Source: CAZRWD01 sp964603785 (GTDB lineage Bacteria; Fermentibacterota; Fermentibacteria; Fermentibacterales; Fermentibacteraceae). From it: DNA of 64,000 nucleotides. This document shows positions 51,008 through 59,486 of this stretch, piece after piece (the stretch's first letter is position 1; the number at the start of each line of letters is the position of its first letter). The notes under the pieces are model-generated. The model ran no database searches. It worked only from the letters and a program-made list of their open reading frames with translations, and was not told the DNA's origin. The DNA lies in assembly GCA_964603785.1 (NCBI GenBank), contig CAZRWD010000001.1, positions 1 to 64,000 of the forward strand. Direction: 5' to 3'. The translations under genes were made by a program, and so were the position numbers.

Positions 51008-52150
51008 ATGGTCAAGAGACTCGAGATAATCGAATGGCTCGACGACACGGGCAGGGAGATGGTCCACCGCGAGCCGCAGTCGGGCTCCGGTGAGTTCAGG
51101 ATCGGCAGCCAGCTCGTAGTCCGGGAGAGCCAGGAGGCTGTATTCTTCCGCGACGGCAAGGCCCTCGGCGTGCTCGGTCCCGGCAGGCACACGCTCACCA
51201 CGCAGAACATCCCGTTCCTCACCGAACTCGTGGACATGGCCTTCCAGGGCGAGGGCTCGCCCTTCAGGGCGGAGGTCTACTTCGTCAACAAGAAGACCTT
51301 CACCGAGATGAAGTGGGGGACCAAGGAGCCCATCATCTTCAGGGACAAGGAGCTCTCCATCGTGAGGCTCCGCGCGTTCGGCAGGTTCTCCGTCAAGGTC
51401 AACCAGAGCCAGCTCTTCGTCAACAAGCTCGTCGGCACGGAGGGCCGCTACACCACCGAGGCCATCGAGGGCTACCTCAAGGATGTCATCAACTCCCGCC
51501 TCGCCGACATCCTGGGGGAGAACGTCGAGAGCATCTTCGACCTCGCGAAGCTGTACGACGAGGTCGCCTCGCTCTCGAAGGCCCGCCTGTCCGACGACTT
51601 CGAGAAGTACGGCATCCAGCTGGTCGACTTCTACATCAACGCCATAACGCCCCCGGAGGAGGTCCAGAAGAGGATCGACGAGCGGTCCTCGATGGCGGCC
51701 CTGGGCAACATGGGCGAGTACATGCGCTACAAGACGGCGACCGCAGTCAGCGATGCGGCCCAGAACCAGGGCGGGGGAGGCGGTGCGGCCGCCACCGGCG
51801 TGGGTCTGGGGGCCGGTGTCGGCATGGGCGCGGCCATGGCGCAGATGATGGCCGGAACCATGGTGCCCGGACAGGCCGCGGGCGGAGCGGCTGCAGGCAC
51901 GGCGGCCCCTGCAGGAGCCCTCGTCGTGTGCCCGTCCTGCGCGAAGCAGGTCCCGGCAGGCAGGTTCTGTCCCGAGTGCGGCAAGGCGATGGGCCAGGTC
52001 TGCCCCAAGTGCGGGGCCCCGGTTCCGCAGGGAGGGAAGTTCTGTCCCGGGTGCGGCGAGAAGCTCGGGGGCGGGTCGACCTGCTCGTGCGGCGCCGCGA
52101 TCCCTCCCGGGAGCAAGTTCTGCCCCGAGTGCGGCAAGAAGGTGGAATAG
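51008..52150 (+). CDS. SPFH-domain protein with C-terminal zinc ribbons
   Basis: 380 residues. Residues about 30-235 form an SPFH/band-7-like domain (LVVRESQEAVFFRDGKALGVLGPGRHTL, LSIVRLRAFGRFSVKV, DIFEKYGIQ-like LSDDFEKYGIQLVDFYINAI), followed by a glycine/alanine-rich linker (about 250-300). Three zinc ribbons close the protein (CPSC...CPEC, CPKC...CPGC, CSCG...CPEC). This matches the bacterial YdjL-type virion-core-like family, thought to act at membranes. No transmembrane helix is seen. Confidence 0.85.
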   Translation: MVKRLEIIEWLDDTGREMVHREPQSGSGEFRIGSQLVVRESQEAVFFRDGKALGVLGPGRHTLTTQNIPFLTELVDMAFQGEGSPFRAEVYFVNKKTFTEMKWGTKEPIIFRDKELSIVRLRAFGRFSVKVNQSQLFVNKLVGTEGRYTTEAIEGYLKDVINSRLADILGENVESIFDLAKLYDEVASLSKARLSDDFEKYGIQLVDFYINAITPPEEVQKRIDERSSMAALGNMGEYMRYKTATAVSDAAQNQGGGGGAAATGVGLGAGVGMGAAMAQMMAGTMVPGQAAGGAAAGTAAPAGALVVCPSCAKQVPAGRFCPECGKAMGQVCPKCGAPVPQGGKFCPGCGEKLGGGSTCSCGAAIPPGSKFCPECGKKVE

Positions 52151-52156
52151 GCCGAG

Positions 52157-53818
52157 TTGCTCTCCACGGTCCACGGTGTCCTGAGGGAGGCTGCGGCCGC
52201 CTTCGGTGGAAGGACCGCGATAAGGGACGATTCCAGGTCCCTGACCTTCTCCGACTGGTGGCGCGCCTCCCTCGATCTCGCCGCCCGCCTCGGGCAGGCC
52301 GGAGTCCGGCAGGGTGACTCCGTGGGGGTCCTCTGCGGCAAGACCGTGCTGCTGCCCGTCTCGTTCGCCGCCGTCTCCCTCGCCGGAGCGCGTTTCCTCG
52401 CGCTGTCCCCGGGCTGGCCCGAGACGACGGCGCGCAGGGTCCATCCTCCGTCCCCCCGCTCGTTCACCCTGGCCTTCGACGGCATCCCTCCGGCGCTCAG
52501 GAGGGACAACAGCCTGAGAGTCGATCCGGAAGCGGTACTGACCGGAAGCCGGGAACCCTCCGACCTCCCGGTGGTCGACCCCGGATCCGACTTCTACCTC
52601 AATGTGACATCCGCATCGACAGGGATCCCGAAGGTCGCCCCCGTATCGCACGGGGCGCTGCTCGCCAACACGAGGGGAGTCTGCAGCGCCCTACGCCTGA
52701 CCGGGGACGATGTCCACATGTCCCTGTTCTCGGCCGCCGGACACCCCCACGAGCTCTTCATGAGGGGGCTCCTCCTGGGCGGCTCCACCATACTCACCGA
52801 GGGCAGGTATCCCCGTTCGGCGATCAGGCTCATGGTCGAGACCGGGGTCACGGCGCTCATGGGCCTCCCCCCCCAGCTGGAGGGCCTGGCCCGCTTCAGC
52901 GGCAGGGAGTCCGGAGACCTCTCCGGCCTGCGATTCGCCGAGGCCGGAGGGATGTACTCGTCCAGGACCTTCATCGACAGGTTCAACGACCTCGCCGGGG
53001 TCGACGTGATCCAGGTCTGGGGAAGCACCGAGACCTCCGGCGTGGCGCTCTTCGGCGAGCGCAACTCCGACTGCCTGTCCGGAGTGGTCGAGGGCTACGA
53101 GGCCCTGATAGCCGACCACGGGACGGAGCAGGCCGGCGAAGGCTGCCCGGGTGAGCTCCTGCTGAGGGGCGAGGCCGTCGTGAGGGGCTATCTGGGAGAC
53201 AGGACGGCCACCGACGAGTGCTTCCGGGACGGATGGTTCCGTACGGGGGACATGTTCGTCCGCAACGGGAGGGAGATGCGCTTCGCCGGGAGGCGCGGCG
53301 GTCTCGTCAAGTCGGCGGGGCTGAAGGTGTTCCCGCTCGAGGTCGAGCTCGCGATCCTCAGGCATCCCGACGTCCTCGACACTGCCGTGGCGGGGGAGGA
53401 CCTGCCCGGCAGGGGGGAGACCACATTCGCACGGGTGGTGCTGCGCCCCGGGAGGGAGCTGGGCCAGGCGGCGCTGAGGGCATTCCTGCGGGGCGTGATC
53501 GACGAGTACAAGATTCCTCATACCATAGCGTTCGTGCCCGACCTCCCACGCACGCCAGGGGGCAAGCTGGACAGGGCGGCCCTGGGCCGGCCGCCCGGCG
53601 CGCCCGACTGGCGGGGAGAGCTGCTCAGGACAGACGTCGAGATAGTCCGTCTCCTCTGCCACAGGGCCGAGACGGCCGCCCGGGCGGGTGCCGTGTACGA
53701 TCCGGCGTGGATGGAGGAGCAGCTCGAGAACGCGACGGGCCACAATCCCGGCCCCCTGTCCGACGACTCGGTGAGGGAGATGTTCGCCTTCATCATCAAC
53801 ACTCTGTCCAGGGGGTAG
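52157..53818 (+). CDS. AMP-forming acyl/aryl ligase with chorismate-mutase-like C-terminus
   Basis: 553 residues from TTG (AAGGTGG upstream). Residues about 10-480 are an ANL adenylating enzyme: TSASTGIPKVAPVSHG (A3), QVWGSTETSG (A5), GWFRTGDMF (A7), GRRGGLVKSAGLKVFPLEVE (A8) and TPGGKLDRAAL with the A10 Lys. Residues about 493-553 resemble an AroQ chorismate mutase: EIVRLLCHRAETAARAG, then VYDPAWMEEQLE and HNPGPLSDDSVREMFAFII. The AroQ Lys loop is shortened and the YDPxRE arginine is Trp, so this part may be non-catalytic. DAHP synthase starts 1 nt later. Confidence 0.8.
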   Translation: MLSTVHGVLREAAAAFGGRTAIRDDSRSLTFSDWWRASLDLAARLGQAGVRQGDSVGVLCGKTVLLPVSFAAVSLAGARFLALSPGWPETTARRVHPPSPRSFTLAFDGIPPALRRDNSLRVDPEAVLTGSREPSDLPVVDPGSDFYLNVTSASTGIPKVAPVSHGALLANTRGVCSALRLTGDDVHMSLFSAAGHPHELFMRGLLLGGSTILTEGRYPRSAIRLMVETGVTALMGLPPQLEGLARFSGRESGDLSGLRFAEAGGMYSSRTFIDRFNDLAGVDVIQVWGSTETSGVALFGERNSDCLSGVVEGYEALIADHGTEQAGEGCPGELLLRGEAVVRGYLGDRTATDECFRDGWFRTGDMFVRNGREMRFAGRRGGLVKSAGLKVFPLEVELAILRHPDVLDTAVAGEDLPGRGETTFARVVLRPGRELGQAALRAFLRGVIDEYKIPHTIAFVPDLPRTPGGKLDRAALGRPPGAPDWRGELLRTDVEIVRLLCHRAETAARAGAVYDPAWMEEQLENATGHNPGPLSDDSVREMFAFIINTLSRG

Positions 53819-53819
53819 G

Positions 53820-54611
53820 ATGGCGACGAGGATCGTCCGTGTCGGGAACGCCGTTTTCGGTTCCGGGACGCCCGCGGTCATCGCCGGCCCCTGTTCCGTC
53901 GAGAACCGGGAGATGATCCTGTCCTGCGCCGCAACCGCGGCGGAGTGCGGTGCGGCCATGCTGAGGGGCGGGGCGTTCAAGCCGCGTACCTCGCCCTACT
54001 CGTTCCTGGGGCTGGGGCTCGAGGGTCTCGAGCTCCTGGACGAGGCGCGCAGGCTGCACGGGCTGCCCGTGGTCACCGAGGTTCTGGCCTGCGACCAGAT
54101 CGGCCCTGCGCTGGACCATGCGGACATGCTGCAGGTCGGAGCCCGGAACATGCACAACTTCGCCCTCCTGACCGAGCTCGGGAGGGCCGGCTGCCCCGTC
54201 CTCCTGAAGCGCGGCTTCATGGCCACCGTGGAGGAGTGGCTGCTGGCGGCCGAGTACCTGATCAAGGAGGGCAACGAGAGCGTCGTCCTCTGCGAGAGGG
54301 GGATAAGGACCTTCGAGCCCTGGACCAGGAACACCCTGGACATCTCGTCCGTGCCGCTCGCCCGCGAGAAGGGCGGCCTGCCGGTGATCGTGGACCCCTG
54401 TCACGCCTCGGGCAGGAGCGACCTCGTCGCGCCGCTGTCCATGGCGGCTCTCGCCGCCGGGGCGGACGGCCTGATGATAGAGATCCACCCGGAGCCGGCG
54501 AGGGCGCTGTCGGATGGCGGCCAGTCGCTGGGCTTCGATGCCTTCAGGGCGCTCTCCGGCGAGATCCGGAGGTTTGCCGCCTTCGCTTCCGGAAGCAGAG
54601 AGGGAGGTTGA
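53820..54611 (+). CDS. aroF: DAHP synthase (3-deoxy-7-phosphoheptulonate synthase, type I beta)
   Basis: 263 residues, the catalytic barrel only. It condenses phosphoenolpyruvate with erythrose 4-phosphate at the start of the shikimate pathway. Signatures: VIAGPCSVEN, RGGAFKPRTSPYSFLG, LQVGARNMHNFALL, LLKRGFMATVEEW, VVLCERGIRTFE, PVIVDPCHASGRSD and MIEIHPEPARALSDG. The N-terminal ferredoxin-like regulatory domain of some relatives is missing. The preceding ligase carries a chorismate-mutase-like tail, reminiscent of AroQ-DAHP synthase fusions that give feedback control. Confidence 0.95.
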   Translation: MATRIVRVGNAVFGSGTPAVIAGPCSVENREMILSCAATAAECGAAMLRGGAFKPRTSPYSFLGLGLEGLELLDEARRLHGLPVVTEVLACDQIGPALDHADMLQVGARNMHNFALLTELGRAGCPVLLKRGFMATVEEWLLAAEYLIKEGNESVVLCERGIRTFEPWTRNTLDISSVPLAREKGGLPVIVDPCHASGRSDLVAPLSMAALAAGADGLMIEIHPEPARALSDGGQSLGFDAFRALSGEIRRFAAFASGSREGG

Positions 54612-54612
54612 C

Positions 54613-55650
54613 GTGCATCTCGGTATCCTGACCGGAGGGGGGGATGCCCCAGGTCTCAATGCTGTCACGAGAGCGGTCGTATATCGCGCCCTCGCCGGGG
54701 GGCACAGGGTGACGGGCTTCCTCAGGGGCTGGAAGGGCCTGCTCGAGAATCTCTCCAGGCCGCTCGGGATCGAGGAGGTCAGGGACATCCACAAGAAGGG
54801 CGGGACCGTCCTGCTCTCCTCGAGGACCAACCCCCTGAAGGCCGAGAACGGTCTGGAGAGGATCAGGGCCACGCTGGCGGCGAACTCCATCGACTGCCTC
54901 GTCGCCGTCGGCGGCGAGGACACCCTCGGGGTGGCATCGCGCCTCGCATCCGGGGGCATCCGCGTCCTGGGCGTCCCCAAGACGATCGACAACGATCTGA
55001 ACTCCACCGACTACACCTTCGGGTTCGACACCGCCATCAACATCGTCACGGAGGCGCTGGACAGGCTGGAGACCACCGCCAGGAGCCACGAGCGCGTGAT
55101 AGTCGTCGAGATAATGGGCAGGCACGCAGGCTGGATGGCTCTCCACGGGGGCATGGCGGGCGGCGCCCACGTCATACTGATCCCGGAGGAGCCCTTCGAC
55201 ACCGACGAGGTCTGCAGGGTCCTGACGGCCAGGTTCGAGGCGGGACACCGATGGGCCCTCGTGGCCGTGGCCGAGGGGGCGATGGATCCGGAGCTCTCCC
55301 GGCAGGTGATGCACACCGCCGAGAAGGACGCCTTCGGACACGTGCAGCTCGGGACGGGCATTGGCATCGCCGAGGTGCTGGCCGGGGAGATCGAGCAGCG
55401 CAGCGGCCTCGAGACGAGGCATGTCATCCTGGGGCATCTCCAGCGCGGCGGCCCGCCCAGCGCCTTCGACAGGGTGCTGGGGACCAGGCTCGGTATCAAG
55501 GTCGTCGAGATGGCGGAGGAGGGGCTCAGCGGGATGATGGCCTCCCTGAAGGGGGGCGAGGTCGTCCCGGTGGACCTGGCCGAGGCCGTGGGAACGCTCA
55601 AGACGGTCCCTGCCGACAGGTACGCCGCGGCCAGGCTGTTCTTCGGCTGA
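54613..55650 (+). CDS. pfkA: 6-phosphofructokinase, probably PPi-dependent
   Basis: 345 residues from GTG 54613 with AGGGAGG upstream. Signatures: ILTGGGDAPGLNAV, VGVPKTIDNDL-like GVPKTIDNDLNSTDYTFGFDTA and EIMGRHAGWMALHGG. Two positions that set donor use point to pyrophosphate: GGEDT where ATP enzymes have GGDGS/GGEGT (Asp at the Gly-104 position, about residue 103) and PKTIDND with Lys at the 124-equivalent. If so, the enzyme works reversibly in glycolysis and gluconeogenesis. First gene of a pfk-gap-pgk-tpi operon. Confidence 0.88.
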   Translation: MHLGILTGGGDAPGLNAVTRAVVYRALAGGHRVTGFLRGWKGLLENLSRPLGIEEVRDIHKKGGTVLLSSRTNPLKAENGLERIRATLAANSIDCLVAVGGEDTLGVASRLASGGIRVLGVPKTIDNDLNSTDYTFGFDTAINIVTEALDRLETTARSHERVIVVEIMGRHAGWMALHGGMAGGAHVILIPEEPFDTDEVCRVLTARFEAGHRWALVAVAEGAMDPELSRQVMHTAEKDAFGHVQLGTGIGIAEVLAGEIEQRSGLETRHVILGHLQRGGPPSAFDRVLGTRLGIKVVEMAEEGLSGMMASLKGGEVVPVDLAEAVGTLKTVPADRYAAARLFFG

Positions 55651-55707
55651 GAAGCGCATGAGAGCGGATGTTCCAATCGATTCCAGGACACGCCAGGGGG
55701 GCTTGAA

Positions 55708-56709
55708 ATGAGAGTGGCCATCAACGGATTCGGCAGGATAGGAAGGCTGGTCTACCGGCGCGTGGTCGAGCAGGGCGGCATCGACATCGTCGCCGTGAAC
55801 GACATAACCGATCCGGAGACGCTCGCGCACCTGCTCAGGTTCGACTCGGTGCACAAGCGCTTCCCGGGCGAGGTGGCCGTCACGGGCGATACCATCAGGG
55901 CCGGGGCGGACAGCTTCAGGGTCCTGAGCATCAAGGACCCCGCGGCGCTGCCCTGGAAGGATCTCGGGATAGACGTCGTCATCGAGGCCACCGGGCTCTT
56001 CGCCTCGAAGGAGAAGGCTTCGGCGCACCTGGCGGCGGGGGCGAGGAAGGTCCTGGTGAGCGCACCCGCCAAGGGCGCCGACCTGACCATAGTCATGGGG
56101 GTCAACCACCACCTCTACGATCCCTCCAGGCATGCCGTGATGTCGACCGCGAGCTGCACCACCAACTGCCTCGCACCCGTCGCCAAGGTCCTGAACGACA
56201 GCTTCGGGATCGTGCGAGGCATAATGACCACCATCCACGCCTACACCAACGACCAGAGGGTCCTCGACCTCCCGCACAAGGACAAGCGGAGGGCGCGCAC
56301 TGCGGCGATCAACCTCATCCCGACGACCACCGGCGCCGCGGTGGCCGTGGGCCTCGTGATCCCCGAGCTCGACGGCAGGCTCGACGGGTTCGCGATAAGG
56401 GTCCCGGTCGCCGACGGCTCGATAGTGGACCTCACCTGCGAGCTCGAGAGGGACGCGACTCCGGAGGCCGTCAACGAGGCCGTCAGGAACGCCGCCCAGG
56501 GCGAGCTCAGGGGCATACTCGAGTACAGCACCGACCCGCTGGTCTCCACGGACATCATCGGCAACCCGGCCAGCTCCGTGTTCGACTCGGAGTACACCCG
56601 CATGGTCGGGAGCCGGATGCTCAAGGTGCTCTCCTGGTACGACAACGAGTTCGGCTACTCCTGCAGGATGGTCGACATGCTCAGGTACATCGGCGGGGTG
56701 GGGCTGTGA
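55708..56709 (+). CDS. gap: Glyceraldehyde-3-phosphate dehydrogenase
   Basis: 333 residues, complete. Rossmann start RVAINGFGRIGRLVYRR; catalytic ASCTTNCLAP (Cys about 150); THRRDGRGA-like RRARTAAINLIPTTTGAA; SWYDNEFGYS at the C-terminus. It oxidises glyceraldehyde 3-phosphate with NAD(P)+ and phosphate. SD GGGGGG precedes ATG. The stop overlaps the pgk start (GTGA), so the two enzymes are made together. Confidence 0.97.
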   Translation: MRVAINGFGRIGRLVYRRVVEQGGIDIVAVNDITDPETLAHLLRFDSVHKRFPGEVAVTGDTIRAGADSFRVLSIKDPAALPWKDLGIDVVIEATGLFASKEKASAHLAAGARKVLVSAPAKGADLTIVMGVNHHLYDPSRHAVMSTASCTTNCLAPVAKVLNDSFGIVRGIMTTIHAYTNDQRVLDLPHKDKRRARTAAINLIPTTTGAAVAVGLVIPELDGRLDGFAIRVPVADGSIVDLTCELERDATPEAVNEAVRNAAQGELRGILEYSTDPLVSTDIIGNPASSVFDSEYTRMVGSRMLKVLSWYDNEFGYSCRMVDMLRYIGGVGL

Positions 56710-57908
56710 GGGTCCCCTCCGTACGAGATGCCGATCTGGCCGGGAGGAGGGTCTTCCTCAGGGCCGACCTGAACGTGCCCCTGGAGAACGGGACGGTGGC
56801 GGACGACACGAGGATCGCAGCCGTCCTGCCCACCCTGAGGATGATACTGGACAAGGGGGCCGCGCTCGTCGTGGTGGCCAGCCATCTGGGCAGGCCCGAC
56901 GGCGCGCCCGTTCCGGGGATGAGCCTCGCCCCGGTGGCCGTGAGGCTGTCGGAGCTCCTGGGCCGACGGATCGTCATGGCTCCGGACTGCGTCGGGGCGA
57001 GGGTCGAGACCATGGCCGCCGGTCTCGGTTCGGGCGGCCTGATGCTTCTCGAGAACCTCAGGTTCCATCCGGGGGAGGAGGCCGGCGACCCGGAGTTCGC
57101 GGCATCCCTGGCCAGGCTCGCCGACGTGTACGTGAACGACGCCTTCGGGACCTGCCACCGGGCCCATGCCTCGATGACGGGCATCCCGGGGATCCTCGGC
57201 GGCGGATTCGCCGGACTGCTCGTCGAGAAGGAGATGGAGTTCTTCGGGAAGGTCACCTCGGATCCCGCGAGGCCCTACACTCTCCTGCTCGGGGGTGCGA
57301 AGGTCTCCGACAAGGTCCCCGTCATCGAGAACCTCATCGACAAGGTCGACAGCATACTCATAGGCGGGGCGATGGCCTTCACGTTCCTCCGCGCAGGCGG
57401 TCTGGAAGTCGGGCGCAGCCTCGTGGAGGGGGACCGGATAGGCGTTGCCGGGGAGATCGCCGCGAGGGCGGTCGAGGCCGGTGTCAGCCTGGTCCTTCCC
57501 CGGGACGTCGTCGTAGCCCCGTCGCCCGACCGCGGCGACCTCGCGCGGGTGGTCGCGGCCGATGCGATCCCCGCCGACATGGCCGGCCTGGACATCGGCC
57601 CTGCTTCGACAGGGGACTTCCGGGAGGTCATCCTGGCCAGCAGGACGGTCGTGTGGAACGGACCCATGGGCCTGTTCGAGAAGGAGCCCTTCGACAGGGC
57701 TACAAGGGCGCTGGCGTCCGCGCTGGTCGAGGCCACCGCCGCCGGCGCGCTGACCGTCGTGGGCGGGGGGGACTCCGCCAGGGCGGTCTCCGAGGCGGGG
57801 GCCGACGGCGGGGTGAGCTTCGTGTCCACGGGGGGTGGCGTCTCTCTGAAACTCCTGCAGGGCAGGAAGCTAGTCGCCATCCAGGCTCTCGAGGTGCCGG
57901 GGCCGTGA
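56706..57908 (+). CDS. pgk: Phosphoglycerate kinase
   Basis: 400 residues from GTG. Signatures: FLRADLNVPLENG, VVVASHLGRPDG, LLENLRFHPGEEAGD, VYVNDAFGTCHRAHAS, LLGGAKVSDK, GPMGLFEKEPFD and GGGDSARAV. It makes ATP from 1,3-bisphosphoglycerate. It overlaps both gap and tpi by 4 nt. A run of seven G lies within the GGGDS codons. Confidence 0.97.
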   Translation: MRVPSVRDADLAGRRVFLRADLNVPLENGTVADDTRIAAVLPTLRMILDKGAALVVVASHLGRPDGAPVPGMSLAPVAVRLSELLGRRIVMAPDCVGARVETMAAGLGSGGLMLLENLRFHPGEEAGDPEFAASLARLADVYVNDAFGTCHRAHASMTGIPGILGGGFAGLLVEKEMEFFGKVTSDPARPYTLLLGGAKVSDKVPVIENLIDKVDSILIGGAMAFTFLRAGGLEVGRSLVEGDRIGVAGEIAARAVEAGVSLVLPRDVVVAPSPDRGDLARVVAADAIPADMAGLDIGPASTGDFREVILASRTVVWNGPMGLFEKEPFDRATRALASALVEATAAGALTVVGGGDSARAVSEAGADGGVSFVSTGGGVSLKLLQGRKLVAIQALEVPGP

Positions 57909-58663
57909 ACAGGTTCGTCGGCGGCAACTGGAAGATGAACGGCTCCGGTTTCGAGGGCATCGCCTGGATGCAGTCGGTCAAGGAGGGCGCGGGCGGGCTT
58001 TCCGGTGTCGACCTGGCGCTCTTCCCCCCCTTCACCCTGCTCCCCGTCCTCGCGGAGGACGCCAGGGAGGCAGGGGTGATGCTCGGCGCCCAGGACGTCT
58101 ACTTCGAGGCCCGGGGCGCCTTCACGGGCGAGATAAGCGTTTCGATGCTCCTCGAGGCCGGCTGCGAGTGGGTCATAGTGGGCCACAGCGAGCGCAGGCA
58201 CGTGATCGGGGAGAGCGACGGGACCGTGAGGCGGAAGCTGTCCGCAGCCCTCGCCGGAGGGCTCTCGGTCGTCCTGTGCGTCGGGGAGAGGCTGGAGGAG
58301 CGGGACTCGGGCATCGAGGAGGACACCGTCCGGACGCAGCTCGCCTCCGCTCTCGGGGGACTGGACCCGATCGACCCCGGCAGGCTCGTCATAGCCTACG
58401 AGCCCGTCTGGGCCATAGGCACCGGGAGGAACGCAACCCCGGCCCAGGCCGTGCGGATGCACGACTTCATACGCTCGACGCTCCGGGGTCTCGTCGGTGA
58501 CGGCGATGCCCCGGGATGCCGCGTCATCTACGGAGGGAGCGTGAACCCGGGCAACGCCGGCGACCTGCTGAGGGAGCCCTCCATCGAGGGAGCCCTGGTC
58601 GGCGGGGCCAGCCTGGACGCCGCGTCCTTCCTGTCCATCGCCGGAGCCTCCCGAGACGGCTGA
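57905..58663 (+). CDS. tpiA: Triosephosphate isomerase
   Basis: 252 residues from GTG 57905 (GTGA overlap with pgk). Signatures: FVGGNWKMNG, VIVGHSERRHV (catalytic His), VIAYEPVWAIGTG (catalytic Glu) and IYGGSVNPGNAGDLL with SIEGALVGGASLDA. Converts dihydroxyacetone phosphate and glyceraldehyde 3-phosphate. Last enzyme gene of the operon; the next gene begins within or just after it. Confidence 0.96.
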   Translation: MNRFVGGNWKMNGSGFEGIAWMQSVKEGAGGLSGVDLALFPPFTLLPVLAEDAREAGVMLGAQDVYFEARGAFTGEISVSMLLEAGCEWVIVGHSERRHVIGESDGTVRRKLSAALAGGLSVVLCVGERLEERDSGIEEDTVRTQLASALGGLDPIDPGRLVIAYEPVWAIGTGRNATPAQAVRMHDFIRSTLRGLVGDGDAPGCRVIYGGSVNPGNAGDLLREPSIEGALVGGASLDAASFLSIAGASRDG

Positions 58664-58751
58664 GGACCGCACCCACCCCTGGAACAGGCTGACCGGCAGG
58701 TTCGACCTGCCGGCCAGGGGCCTGCTGCTAGTAGTCGCGGTCGCTCTCCTC

Positions 58752-59486
58752 ATGGGCGCCAGGGGGCTCCTGTGGAGGGTCGGCCTGTTCGACCTTCCCT
58801 GGGGATGGCTGCTGGGCGGCGCGGCGGCGTCCATCCTCGTCATCCTCCCCCTCTGGCTCCTCCTCCCGAGTCCCTTCCCGAGGTTCCCCACCAGAAGGGC
58901 TGCACCGCTGGTCCTTGCATCCGCCTGCATTCTCACGCCCTTCGCAGCCGTCGCCCTGCGGGCCGGGCTCGTCGCCTCAGGACCGGATCCCGGCTGGTGG
59001 GTCGGAGCCCTGGTGCTCGTCCCGGCCGCCCTCGCGGAGGAGCTCCAGTTCAGGGGATTCCTCCTCGACCTCCTCTCGCGGAGGGGCGGCACGGTCTTCG
59101 CGGTGGCCGCGAGCTCCCTGGTCTTCGCGGCAGTGCATCTCGACAACCCGGGTTCCGAGCCGGTGGGCATCGTCAACATCGCCCTGTTCGGCGTGGTGCT
59201 CGGAGCGCTCAGGGTGAGGGGATCCGGGATCGTCGGCCTGACGGCTCTGCACTGGCTCTGGAATCTCATGACCGGGATGGTGTTCGGATGGAAGGTGAGC
59301 GGGCTCGAGCTTCCCTCGCTCTTCCGCCCCGCCCACGACTCCTTCGGCGGGTTCGGCCCCGAGGCCTCGCCGATCCTGACGCTGGCCCTGGCGGCGGCAT
59401 TCCTCTGCATCATCTTCGAGGCGCGGGGGTGCGGGTGCGCGAACGCCTGCCTCCCGGCCGGAAGGAGTAGCGGCCCGGATGAGTAG
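58752..59486 (+). CDS. CPBP-family intramembrane protease
   Basis: 244 residues from ATG 58752, but no ribosome site precedes it, and the upstream in-frame codons (from about 58665) encode RFDLPARGLLLVVAVALL, a natural membrane helix. The true start may therefore lie upstream, using a rare codon. The CPBP/Abi motifs are AEELQFRGF (EExxxR), FAAVHLDN and LTALHWLWN, within six or so helices. The family includes CAAX-type proteases and bacteriocin-immunity proteins. It overlaps the next gene by 8 nt. Confidence 0.8.
   Translation: MGARGLLWRVGLFDLPWGWLLGGAAASILVILPLWLLLPSPFPRFPTRRAAPLVLASACILTPFAAVALRAGLVASGPDPGWWVGALVLVPAALAEELQFRGFLLDLLSRRGGTVFAVAASSLVFAAVHLDNPGSEPVGIVNIALFGVVLGALRVRGSGIVGLTALHWLWNLMTGMVFGWKVSGLELPSLFRPAHDSFGGFGPEASPILTLALAAAFLCIIFEARGCGCANACLPAGRSSGPDE

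Noticed and set aside
52867..52874. C8 tract in the ligase gene as a phase-variation site
   Set aside because: It encodes a conserved-looking GLPPQLEG segment in a cytoplasmic enzyme; there is no second copy or surface role to support contingency behaviour.
57275..59413. 712-codon minus-strand frame across pgk, tpiA and the CPBP gene
   Set aside because: The plus-strand genes are unambiguous; the antisense product is low in natural motifs.
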